From positions 1-64,000 of the forward strand of contig NZ_JAMXQV010000038.1 in NCBI RefSeq assembly GCF_024703995.1: DNA of 64,000 nt, written 5' to 3'. Within the stretch, counting starts at the first letter, position 1. Every line of letters begins with the position of its first letter. This DNA is from Amycolatopsis iheyensis. Lineage in GTDB: Bacteria; Actinomycetota; Actinomycetes; Mycobacteriales; Pseudonocardiaceae. Positions 7,922 through 15,981 of the stretch are shown in pieces. The notes beneath the pieces were generated by a model, which saw nothing but the letters and a program-made list of their open reading frames with translations, made no database searches and was not told the origin of the DNA. Position numbers and translations under genes: made by a program.

Positions 7922-9126
7922 GCACCGACGACGCACTTCTTCCCGCGGAGGCGGCATCGAACACCGCCACCGATCAGGTGCGCCGCTGGCGGCTGGTGCT
8001 GGGCGGCGACGGCGCGGGCCCGGGCTCCGGGCTGGCAGACGCCCAGCTGTCCGAAGAGGACAGTGGCGTCGACGCCGTGCTGGCGGCCCTCTACGACAAG
8101 CCGGACGAAGAAACGACGGGTGGGCCGCGCAGCGCGAACCTGGGCGCGTCGGCGCCGCGGGTCGCACGCTGGCTCGGCGACATCCGGCGCTACTTCCCCA
8201 GCACCGTCGTGCAGGTGATGCAGCGCGACGCGGTCGACCGGCTGGGCCTGACCCGGATGCTGCTGGAGAAGGAGCTGCTGTCGGCGGTCGAGCCGGACGT
8301 GCACCTGGTCGGCACCCTGCTCTCGCTGAACGGCGTGCTGCCCGAGGAGACCAAGGAGACCGCGCGCGAGGTCGTCCGCAAGGTAGTCGAGGAGCTGGAG
8401 CAGCGCCTCGCCGAGCGCACCCGCGCGGCGATCCGGGGTGCGCTGGACAAGGCGTCGCGCACGCACCGGCCGCGCCCGGGCGACGTCGACTGGGCACGCA
8501 CGATCCACCGCAACCTCAAGCACTATTCGCCGGAGCTGCGCACGATCGTCCCGGAGCAGCTGGTCGGCTTCGGCCGGCGCCGGCAGGCCGTGGAGCGGGA
8601 CGTGATCCTCGCGGTCGACCAATCGGGGTCGATGGCGGAGTCGGTGGTGTACTCGGGGCTGTTCGGCGCGGTGCTGGCGTCGATGCGGGCGCTGAAGACG
8701 TCGTTCGTCGCGTTCGACACGGAGGTCGCGGACCTCACGGAGCACCTGGCCGACCCGGTCGACGTCCTGTTCGGCACCCAGCTGGGCGGCGGCACGGACA
8801 TCAACCGCGCGATCGCGTACTGCCAGGGCCTGGTCGAGCGCCCGGAGCGCACACTGCTGGTGCTGATCAGCGACCTGTACGAAGGCGGCAATGAGGAGGA
8901 GCTGCTGCACCGCATCGGCGAGCTGGTCGGCGCGGGGGTCCAGGTGGTGACGCTGCTGGCCCTGTCGGACTCGGGCGCACCGTCGTACGACCACGAGACC
9001 GCGGCGGCACTGGCGGAGCTGGGAATCCCGGCCTTCGCATGTACGCCGGACCAGTTCCCGGAGCTGATGGCAGCAGCCGTCCGCGGCGACGACCTGCAGG
9101 GGTGGGTGGCCCGGGAGACCAGCTGA
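7918..9126 (+). CDS. VWA domain-containing protein (CoxE/YehP-like)
   Basis: 402 aa. The N-terminal 220 residues are helical, including an amphipathic segment KETAREVVRKVVEELEQRL. The C-terminal von Willebrand A domain has an intact MIDAS: DQSGS (Asp234, Ser236, Ser238), the threonine in GGGTDINRA (about 293) and the aspartate in LISDLYEGG (about 319). VWA proteins partner MoxR ATPases as substrate adaptors through a divalent metal. It is the last gene of the five-gene operon. The cytoplasmic location follows from the lack of a signal peptide or membrane segment. Confidence 0.88.
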   Translation: MSTDDALLPAEAASNTATDQVRRWRLVLGGDGAGPGSGLADAQLSEEDSGVDAVLAALYDKPDEETTGGPRSANLGASAPRVARWLGDIRRYFPSTVVQVMQRDAVDRLGLTRMLLEKELLSAVEPDVHLVGTLLSLNGVLPEETKETAREVVRKVVEELEQRLAERTRAAIRGALDKASRTHRPRPGDVDWARTIHRNLKHYSPELRTIVPEQLVGFGRRRQAVERDVILAVDQSGSMAESVVYSGLFGAVLASMRALKTSFVAFDTEVADLTEHLADPVDVLFGTQLGGGTDINRAIAYCQGLVERPERTLLVLISDLYEGGNEEELLHRIGELVGAGVQVVTLLALSDSGAPSYDHETAAALAELGIPAFACTPDQFPELMAAAVRGDDLQGWVARETS

Positions 9127-9200
9127 GTTGCGGAATCAAACCGACCCCGTCGTGGTTGACCGGGGTGTGGGACGGGTTCCCACGGGAAGGACGGCTCACC

Positions 9201-9323
9201 ATGAAGGTCCGCAGCTCGATCCGCTCGCTCGCCCGCCAGCCGGGCGCCCAGGTCATCCGGCGCGGCGCGAAGGTGCTGGTCATCAACAAGGACAACCCGC
9301 GCTGCAAGGCCCGCCAGGGCTAA
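9201..9323 (+). CDS. rpmJ: 50S ribosomal protein L36, cysteine-poor paralogue
   Basis: 40 aa, opening MKVRSSIRSLARQPGAQVI and ending NKDNPRCKARQG. The canonical zinc-binding C-x2-C...C-x4-H set of L36 is absent; only one Cys remains. This is therefore the zinc-independent (C-minus) form that usually replaces the zinc form under zinc starvation. No clear Zur box is visible in the short upstream gap. Unlike the main rpmJ it is not next to infA or rpsM. Its TAA stop overlaps the TAG stop of the convergent monooxygenase gene (shared bases 9320-9323). Confidence 0.9.
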   Translation: MKVRSSIRSLARQPGAQVIRRGAKVLVINKDNPRCKARQG

Positions 9324-10765
9324 CGACCGGCGAAGCGCATCACGCCGTCTTCGAGGCGGTTGAAGCGCATGTCCGCGAGGTCCAGCAGGTAGTTCTGGCG
9401 CATCATCCAGGGCCGCCGCCCGGCTTGCTTCGGCAGGTCGGGGGCGGCCCTCTTGATGTACCCCGAAGCGAGGTCCACGATCGGGCGGGGAGTGCCCGCC
9501 GACGCCGCCGAGGCCGGGTCCGGGGTGCACGAGGCGAACCCGCGGCGATCCATGTGCTCCAGCAGGCGGCAGACGTACTGGGACGTCAGGTCCGCGCGCA
9601 GCGTCCACGAGTTGTTCGTGTACCCGACGCACCACGCCAGGTTCGGGACGCCACCGAACATCATGCCCTTGTACGCCCGCTGCTCCCCCGGCTCGATCGA
9701 GCGGCCGTCGACCGTCAGCGCGATCCCGCCGAACGCCACCAGACGCAGGCCCGTCGCCGTCACGATGACGTCCGCCTCCAGTGTGCCGCCCGACTCCAAG
9801 AGCACGCCGGCAGCCGTGAACCGCGTGATCCGGTCGGTCACGATGTCCGCCTTGCCCGACCGCAGCGCCCGGAACAGGTCCGCGTCCGGCACCAGGCACA
9901 GCCGCTGGTCCCACGGCGCGTAGTCCGGCACGAAGTGCGGGTCCACCGGGATCGACGCCGGCAGCTGCGCCGCCACCCGCTTGCGCAGCGCCAGCGACGC
10001 GCGGTCCGGCAGCCGCCGCAGTAGCTGGAAGAAGAACGTGCCCATGACGACGTTCTTGCCGCGCACCACCCGGTGCGCGAGGTGCTCCGGCAGCAGCGCG
10101 CGGATCCGGTCGGCGAGCGCGTCGCGGCCCGGGCGCGCCACGATGTAGGACGGCGAGCGCTGCAGCATCGTCACCCGTGACGCCGTCGCCGCCATGGCCG
10201 GGACCAGCGTCACCGCCGTCGCGCCGCTGCCGATCACCACCACCCGCTTGCCCGCGTAGTCCAGCGAAGCCGGCCAGTGCTGCGGGTGCACGATCTCACC
10301 CGCGAAGTCGGCGCGGCCCGGGAAGTCGACGACGTGCCCGCCCTCGTACGAGTAGTAACCACTGCACAGGTACAGGAACCGGCAGGTGAACGTCGCCCCG
10401 TGCGCGGTCGTCACCGTCCACAGCGCGTCCGGTGACGACCACGACGCCGTCACCACCCGGTGGCCGAAGCGGATCCGGTCGGTGATCCCGAACGCCTCGG
10501 CCGTCTCGCGGATGTAGGTCAGGATCGACGGCCCGTCGGCGATCGCCTTCGGGTCCTTCCACGGCCGGAACGGGTAGCCGAGGGTGAACATGTCCGAATC
10601 GGACCGGATGCCCGGGTAGCGGAACAGGTCCCAGGTGCCGCCGATGGTGTCGCGGGCTTCGAGCACGGCGTACGTCTTGCCCGGCAGCCGCTCCTGAAGG
10701 CGGCAGGCCGCGCCGACGCCGGACAGCCCGGCGCCCACGATCAGGACGTCGACGTGTTCGGTCAT
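9320..10765 (-). CDS. FAD-dependent Baeyer-Villiger-type monooxygenase (EthA-like)
   Basis: 481 aa. N-terminal FAD Rossmann motif GAGLSG (about residues 11-16); the conserved patch with YPGIRSDSDMFTLGYPF is typical of EthA-like enzymes. The Baeyer-Villiger fingerprint FxGxxxHxxxW is present as FAGEIVHPQHW, and the second (NADPH) Rossmann motif as GSGATA. These enzymes insert oxygen next to ketones or oxidise sulfur; mycobacterial EthA activates thioamide drugs. It is convergent with rpmJ and read from an ATG at 10765. No regulator or pathway genes are linked, so the physiological substrate is not inferable. Confidence 0.88.
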   Translation of the reverse strand: MTEHVDVLIVGAGLSGVGAACRLQERLPGKTYAVLEARDTIGGTWDLFRYPGIRSDSDMFTLGYPFRPWKDPKAIADGPSILTYIRETAEAFGITDRIRFGHRVVTASWSSPDALWTVTTAHGATFTCRFLYLCSGYYSYEGGHVVDFPGRADFAGEIVHPQHWPASLDYAGKRVVVIGSGATAVTLVPAMAATASRVTMLQRSPSYIVARPGRDALADRIRALLPEHLAHRVVRGKNVVMGTFFFQLLRRLPDRASLALRKRVAAQLPASIPVDPHFVPDYAPWDQRLCLVPDADLFRALRSGKADIVTDRITRFTAAGVLLESGGTLEADVIVTATGLRLVAFGGIALTVDGRSIEPGEQRAYKGMMFGGVPNLAWCVGYTNNSWTLRADLTSQYVCRLLEHMDRRGFASCTPDPASAASAGTPRPIVDLASGYIKRAAPDLPKQAGRRPWMMRQNYLLDLADMRFNRLEDGVMRFAGR

Positions 10766-10790
10766 GGCCGCCAGCCTACCGAGGTGGGGA

Positions 10791-10827
10791 CCCCGCCGGA
10801 CCGGGTCGGGGCACCGGTCCGGCGGGG
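10791..10827 (-). terminator. Stem-loop after the PL8 lyase gene
   Basis: A perfect 12-bp GC stem (CCCCGCCGGACC at 10791-10802 with its complement at 10816-10827) around a 13-nt loop, 8 nt past the lyase stop codon. There is no U-tract, as is common in high-GC actinobacteria. Confidence 0.75.
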
Positions 10828-10835
10828 AAGAACCA

Positions 10836-13199
10836 CTACAGCGGAACGACCTTCGTCGCGCCGAAGGAGCCCTTGAGGGGCACCACCACGGACTTGCCGC
10901 GCACCGTCACCGTCACGCTGTCCTGCGCCTGGGTCGGGTCCGACACCGCGAGCTGCCGCCGGCCGAGCGCCACCGACGCGGGACCCGACACGCGGACGCC
11001 GTCGACCGAGCCCGCCGCGAAGAAGTTGGCCAGCAGCGTGTCGCCGACGCGGACCGCCTGCACCACCGGGGTGTTCGCCACGACCTGCCAGGCCCAGGAC
11101 GCCGTGAGCGTCCCGACCACGGACGCGCCGGGCAGCACCGCGTAGGCGTAGCTCGCGTTCGACGGCTTCACGCCGTGCTCCAGCACCAGCTTCTGGTACC
11201 GGCGGGTGTTCGGCGTCGTCGTGCCCTTGGTGTTGGCGCCGGTGTCGATGTCGCGCCACGCGCCCGTCCGGTCTTCGCGCAACGCGGTCACCGGGGCGTC
11301 GTCCAGGAGCACGTAACCGCCGACGTTCTCCAGGTGCGCCCAGTGCGGCCGCCGCAGCGCCGACGCCTTCCCGAGCTCGGTCGGGACGCGACGGCCGTCG
11401 ACCAGCAGCGTGCCGCGCCCGCCCTCGCCGAGGTTGCGGTTCTCGATCGTGGTGCGGACCGCGGCCGCCGACGTGCTGGTGATCCCGGCGCCGAGGCAGA
11501 CGATCCCCGACGGCGTGAAGAACCACGACTTCTTGGCGACCAGCGAACCGTCCCAGGAGGTGAAGTCGATCCCGAAGGCGCCGTGGCGGGTGTCCCAGCG
11601 GACGCCGCCGGTGTGCGGGTTCGGGCCCACCGGCACACCGCCGAACTTCGGATCGACCGGGCCGTCGTTCTCGGTCGTGCCCGGCAGCAGCAGCGGGTCG
11701 ACCGTCGGCCAGTAAGCGTCGGTGTAGTGGCCCTTGGCGTTCGGCAGGAACGTGTAGAGCACGCCGTCGCCGACGTAGTAGCCCTTCAGGTTCTGGCCGT
11801 TGATCGACTCGTAGCGCGAGATGCGCGTCGAGCTGACACCCAGCGACGCCGACCAGCCGTCGGTGACGTGGACGAGCCGGTCCTGCTGCCCGAAGGTCCG
11901 GTGCGTGGCGGTGATCCGCGCCGGCCGCGCGCCCGAGGCCAGCATGTCCTGGGCGAACTCGATGCCCGGCGTGGCCACCAGGTCCGGGCCGGGTGCGAAC
12001 CGCTCGGGGTCCGGGATCTTCAGGAACGGCGCGAAGGTGCCTTCCTTGATCCACTTCGCGGCGAGCGCGTTGAGGTCGGTCTTGGTCTTGCCGGTCGCGG
12101 TGCGCGCCAGCACCAGCGTCGCGACGGTGAGCTGGTGGCCGATGTCGTGCCCGGTCTCCCCCTGCCGCGACAGCATCCGCCCGCGCACCGGCTCCATCAG
12201 CGCGCCCGCGTAGACGAACGGCGCGAAGCTGTCGGCGACCAGCGCGTAGATCTTGTCTTTAAGCGGCTGCGGGAGCGCGTACTCGGTGCCCGCCGTGACG
12301 TGGATGGCGCCGGCGAGCGCGGTGAGCAGCACGATGCCGTAGTGGCCCGGGTACGGGATGGTGTCGTGCTGGATGAACGAGCCGTCGACGTGGAAGCCGT
12401 CACCGGCCGCGCGGTCCAGCTTCGCGACGACGCTCGCCGCGCCACCACCCGCGACGTCGGTGAGCGCGTCGATGCCGGTCTTGATCCAGGCGGTGTCGCC
12501 GAGCATCGCGCCGGACACGATCGAGATGAGCGCCTTGTCCGCGCGGTTGGCGCCGGTCTCGATCACCGACGCGTTGTTGGCGCGCAGGTTCGGGTTGCCG
12601 ACGAAGCGCTTGACCGGCGCGAGGTAGCGGGCCAGCTGCTCGGCGGTGAGCTGGTCGGCGACGACCGACAGCGTGTGCAGCAGGTAGTACGGGACGCCGA
12701 TCTCGTAGGTGTACCAGTTGCCGATCTCGCCGACGTTTTCGTTGTACTGGCTGGCGTAGATCAGCTCCAGCGCGGCCTTGATCCGGTCGAGGACGGCCGG
12801 GTCACCGGCCAGCGCACCGCCCGGCGTGCCCCAGTCGACGGCGATCGCGCGCAGCCGCGCGTACATCGAGGTCGTGTAGTCGCTGCCGGGACCGAGCGGC
12901 AGATCCGTCCACAGTGGAGCCCCACCGCCGGCGACGGACATGCTCGCGTTGTAGGCCTTGGCGACACGGCCGAGGTTGGCGAGCGCTTCGGTGCGTTCCG
13001 GCGACGGCCGGTTGATCCCGGACTGCAGCTGCCGGTAAGCAGTGACGATCGACGCGGTCGCGGCGGGCACCCCACCGGCGGCGCTCACCGGCGCGAGCGA
13101 GGTGCTCGCCGAGGCGGCGAACACGGGACGAGTGAGGAACACGGTGGACGCGGCCGCCAGGGCGCCGCCGCGCAGGGCGTTTCTCCGGTTCACGGGCAT
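10836..13199 (-). CDS. Secreted polysaccharide lyase family 8 (hyaluronate/xanthan-type lyase)
   Basis: 787 aa. A Tat signal is visible: twin arginine in VNRRNALRGG followed by a hydrophobic run ending around ALAAASTVFLTRPVFA. The alpha-barrel domain has the PL8 active-site blocks NNASVIETGANR (Asn) and DGSFIQHDTIPYPGHYG (His and Tyr); the beta-sandwich has INGQNLKGYYVGDG. PL8 enzymes cleave uronic-acid polymers such as hyaluronan, chondroitin or xanthan by beta-elimination outside the cell. The uronate catabolic operon directly upstream (13.4-19.7 kb) would oxidise released glucuronate, though no unsaturated-glucuronyl hydrolase is seen. It has its own terminator and is separated from the operon by another, so it is a separate transcript. 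Confidence 0.88.
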   Translation of the reverse strand: MPVNRRNALRGGALAAASTVFLTRPVFAASASTSLAPVSAAGGVPAATASIVTAYRQLQSGINRPSPERTEALANLGRVAKAYNASMSVAGGGAPLWTDLPLGPGSDYTTSMYARLRAIAVDWGTPGGALAGDPAVLDRIKAALELIYASQYNENVGEIGNWYTYEIGVPYYLLHTLSVVADQLTAEQLARYLAPVKRFVGNPNLRANNASVIETGANRADKALISIVSGAMLGDTAWIKTGIDALTDVAGGGAASVVAKLDRAAGDGFHVDGSFIQHDTIPYPGHYGIVLLTALAGAIHVTAGTEYALPQPLKDKIYALVADSFAPFVYAGALMEPVRGRMLSRQGETGHDIGHQLTVATLVLARTATGKTKTDLNALAAKWIKEGTFAPFLKIPDPERFAPGPDLVATPGIEFAQDMLASGARPARITATHRTFGQQDRLVHVTDGWSASLGVSSTRISRYESINGQNLKGYYVGDGVLYTFLPNAKGHYTDAYWPTVDPLLLPGTTENDGPVDPKFGGVPVGPNPHTGGVRWDTRHGAFGIDFTSWDGSLVAKKSWFFTPSGIVCLGAGITSTSAAAVRTTIENRNLGEGGRGTLLVDGRRVPTELGKASALRRPHWAHLENVGGYVLLDDAPVTALREDRTGAWRDIDTGANTKGTTTPNTRRYQKLVLEHGVKPSNASYAYAVLPGASVVGTLTASWAWQVVANTPVVQAVRVGDTLLANFFAAGSVDGVRVSGPASVALGRRQLAVSDPTQAQDSVTVTVRGKSVVVPLKGSFGATKVVPL

Positions 13200-13328
13200 G
13201 ACAATGCCTCCCAGGATTCAAGACATCCTTGGCTTGGGGAACGGGGATTCAGTTGTGCGGCGGCGTATTCGGTGCTCGGCACCGGAAACTGTCGGTGCCA
13301 GGCGGTAAAGTCGAAACTGGGGGGCGCC

Positions 13329-13360
13329 CCCGCGGGCCGCCGGATCAGCGGGCCCGCGGG
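13329..13360 (-). terminator. Stem-loop ending the uronate operon
   Basis: CCCGCGGGCC (13329-13338) pairs perfectly with 13351-13360 across a 12-nt loop, 10 nt after the stop of the aldehyde dehydrogenase gene, the last gene of the leftward operon. A second small hairpin (13270-13284, CGGTGC with GCACCG) lies nearer the lyase start. Confidence 0.7.
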
Positions 13361-13370
13361 AGCGAACCGG

Positions 13371-14825
13371 TCAGCGGGTGCCGTCGGTGCGGCGGGGCAG
13401 CTGCCAGGGGTTGGCCTCCTGCAGGGGTTCGGGCAGCAGGGCGTCCGGGAAGCCCTGCCAGGCGATCGGGCGCAGGAACCGCTCGATCGCCGCGGTGCCG
13501 ACGGACGTCGTCGTCGGGGCGGTCGTCGCCGGGTACGGGCCGCCGTGTTCCTGGGCCCAGCTCACCGTCACTCCGGTGGGCCAGTCGTTCCACAGCAGCC
13601 GGCCGGCGATGCGGGTCAGCGACGGCAGCACCGGCCGCAGCCAGTCCGCGTCGGACTCCTCGCCGTGGATCGTGGCGGTGAGCCCCGGTTCGATCACGTC
13701 GAGCAGGCGCAGCAGCTCGGCCTGGTCGGCGTAGGTGACGATCAGCGACGCCGGCCCGAAGCACTCCTCGTGCACCGCGTCACCGCCTTCGAGGAACTGC
13801 TTGCCGGTGGTGGCCAGCAGCGTCGGCGTGAACGCCGGCGCGGAAGAATCCGACGAAGACACGACCTCGACACCCGGGACCTCGCGCAGCGCGGACAGCT
13901 TCGAGGCGTACCCCGAAGCGATCCGGTCGTTGAGCATCGGCTGCGCGGCCGCCCCGGAAAGCGCGTCCCGCAACGTCGCCGTCAGGTTGTGGTCCTCGGG
14001 CAGGAACAGCAGGCCCGGCTTGGTGCAGAACTGGCCGGCGCCGAGGGTGAACGACCCGGCGTACCCCTTGGCGACGGCCTCCCCGCGCGCCGCGATCGCG
14101 GCCTCGGTCACGACGACCGGGTTGACGCTGCCCAGCTCGCCGTAGAACGGGATCGGCCGCGGCCGCGCGTTCGCGATGTCGAACAGCGCCCGCCCGCCGG
14201 GGATCGACCCGGTGAACGACGCCGCCGCGATCCGCGGGTCCTTCAGCGCGGTGACGCCCTCCTCCTGGCCGAAGATGACGTTGAACAGGGCGGCGGGCGC
14301 GCCCGCCTTGATCAGCGCCTCGCGCACGATCGAGCCGGTCCGCGCCGACAGCTCCGGGTGCCCGGGGTGGGCCTTGAGGACCACCGGGCAGCCCGCGGCC
14401 AGCGCGGACGCGGTGTCGCCGCCCGCGACGCTGAACGCGAACGGGAAGTTGCTGGCCGCGAACACCAGCACCGGGCCGATCGCGATCTTGACGCGGCGGA
14501 TGTCCGGCCGCGGGCCCATCGGCCAGTCGGCGTCGGCGTGGTCGACGGTCGCGCCGAGGTACTCGCCGTCGGTGAGCACCTGGCCGAACAGGCGCAGCTG
14601 GAACGTCGTGCGCTTCAGCTCGCCCGACAGCCGCGGTGCCGCGGGCAGGTGCGTCTCGGCGTGCGCCAGCTGGACGAGCTCGTCGGCCGCGGCGTCGAGC
14701 GCGTCGGCGACGGCGGACAGCCAGCCGGCCCGTGCGGCCGGGGTGGCTTCGGCGGCGGGGCGGGCCGCTTCGGCGGCTCCCGCCAGGATCTTCTCGAGCG
14801 TGGCGGCGTCGGTGGCCTGGCTCAT
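13371..14825 (-). CDS. 2,5-dioxovalerate (alpha-ketoglutarate semialdehyde) dehydrogenase
   Basis: 484 aa aldehyde dehydrogenase. Key residues: Asn126 in ASNFPFAFS, Lys151 (cofactor), Glu230 in FYGELGSVNP and catalytic Cys267 in GQFCTKPG. The GELGSVNP and GQFCTKPG blocks are those of the type III KGSA dehydrogenase branch, which oxidises alpha-ketoglutarate semialdehyde to 2-oxoglutarate with NAD(P)+. Context agrees: it follows the glucarate and KDG dehydratases and would feed their product into the TCA cycle. It is the last gene of the operon, 15 nt after the unknown gene, followed by a strong stem-loop. Confidence 0.9.
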   Translation of the reverse strand: MSQATDAATLEKILAGAAEAARPAAEATPAARAGWLSAVADALDAAADELVQLAHAETHLPAAPRLSGELKRTTFQLRLFGQVLTDGEYLGATVDHADADWPMGPRPDIRRVKIAIGPVLVFAASNFPFAFSVAGGDTASALAAGCPVVLKAHPGHPELSARTGSIVREALIKAGAPAALFNVIFGQEEGVTALKDPRIAAASFTGSIPGGRALFDIANARPRPIPFYGELGSVNPVVVTEAAIAARGEAVAKGYAGSFTLGAGQFCTKPGLLFLPEDHNLTATLRDALSGAAAQPMLNDRIASGYASKLSALREVPGVEVVSSSDSSAPAFTPTLLATTGKQFLEGGDAVHEECFGPASLIVTYADQAELLRLLDVIEPGLTATIHGEESDADWLRPVLPSLTRIAGRLLWNDWPTGVTVSWAQEHGGPYPATTAPTTTSVGTAAIERFLRPIAWQGFPDALLPEPLQEANPWQLPRRTDGTR

Positions 14826-14840
14826 GGGTGGAACAGCTCC

Positions 14841-15977
14841 TCAGTTTTCGTGGGCGGCGGCGGTGGCCGTGCCGAGGTCGCCCCAGCGACCCGGTCCGGC
14901 CAGTCCGAGGTGGTACAGGTGCAGCTCGGCCGCACCCGCCTTGGCCAGCTCGCCGACGTAGGCGGCGATGTCCGGCACCGGCGTGGCGGCGACCGCGGTG
15001 ATGTAGCTGCCGATCGCGACCCGCTCGGGCAGGGCCTCCCGGGCCGCGGCGACGGCGTCCGCCCCCGTGGCCGGCGCCCACCCGAACAATACGACCGCGT
15101 CGGCGTCATCCGCAGCGGACGGCGTCAGCCCGGGCAGCGCGCCGGTGACCCACGGGTCGAGCGCGCCGTGCAGCACGATCCGGACACCCGCGGGCAACGA
15201 CGCCAGCACCGCGGCCCGCAGCGCGTCGGTGGCTTGCTGCCGGGTCCGCAGCAATGCCTGGCTCAGCGACGGCGGCAGATCGTCGGCCGTGACGCCCAGG
15301 TCGCCGGTCGCGACCAGCCGCCGGACCTCCTCGACGAGCTGGGCGCGGACGGCGTCCGCGTCGAGGTCCCACGAGGAGGCGCAGGCGTCGCAGCAGCAGA
15401 TCGACAGCAGCCGGGCCACCGCGGGCGCCCAGACGCCGTCGGTCTTCTCGTGCTGGTGCTGGTGCACCGCGCCGAGCGGGCCGCAGGCTTCGAGGATCAC
15501 CGACGACAGCTCCAGCCCGGCGACGGCCTCGGCGGTCAGCGTGGCCGCGTACTCGCGCACCGCGGGCTGCGACGGGCACAGCGCCCACGGGTAGCTCTCG
15601 CCGAAGCAGTTCCGTACGACGACGTCCGGGTGCTCGTAGCCGAGCTGCGAGTTGTGGGTCAGCACGATCCACGCGGCCGCCGGGATCCCGGCCTCGTTGA
15701 GCAGTGCGACGGCGTCGGAACCGCTGTCCTGGGCAGCTACCCAGTCCGGAGTGGACGGCCGCAAACGTTTGCCACCCCAGGCTTCCTCGCGCACCGGCCG
15801 GTAGAAGGCCGCGTGCCGAGCGACCACGGCCGTGTGCGAAGCCGACCACGGCGTCGCCGCACGCGCGCTGTGGTACGACAGCGCGACGGCCACCTCGTCG
15901 ACGCCGAGGTCGCGGGCGCGGGCGGCGAACCCGGGCTCCAGGACGTCCCAGGGGTAGGCGTATCCGGTCACCTTCAC
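14841..15977 (-). CDS. Uncharacterised protein of the uronate operon, possibly TIM-barrel
   Basis: 378 aa; I do not recognise the family with certainty. The alternating pattern (VTGYAYPWDV, DEVAVALSYH, IPAAAWIVLTHNS, SSVILEACGP, VRIVLHGA, DAVVLFGWA, AELHLYHLGL) looks like eight beta/alpha repeats, similar to unannotated glycoside-hydrolase-like barrels. A striking cysteine cluster, ICCCDAC, lies near residues 192-198, after HQHQHEKTDG, and could bind metal. No signal peptide. Only 4 nt from gudD and 15 nt from the dehydrogenase gene, so it is co-transcribed. A sugar-acid lactonase, epimerase or sugar-hydrolase role is possible, but none is shown. Confidence 0.7.
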   Translation of the reverse strand: MKVTGYAYPWDVLEPGFAARARDLGVDEVAVALSYHSARAATPWSASHTAVVARHAAFYRPVREEAWGGKRLRPSTPDWVAAQDSGSDAVALLNEAGIPAAAWIVLTHNSQLGYEHPDVVVRNCFGESYPWALCPSQPAVREYAATLTAEAVAGLELSSVILEACGPLGAVHQHQHEKTDGVWAPAVARLLSICCCDACASSWDLDADAVRAQLVEEVRRLVATGDLGVTADDLPPSLSQALLRTRQQATDALRAAVLASLPAGVRIVLHGALDPWVTGALPGLTPSAADDADAVVLFGWAPATGADAVAAAREALPERVAIGSYITAVAATPVPDIAAYVGELAKAGAAELHLYHLGLAGPGRWGDLGTATAAAHEN

Positions 15978-15981
15978 CGGG

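Noticed and set aside
9127..9200. Zur box before the alternative L36 gene
   Set aside because: I looked for the actinobacterial TGAAAAT-type palindrome in the 74-bp gap and did not see one.
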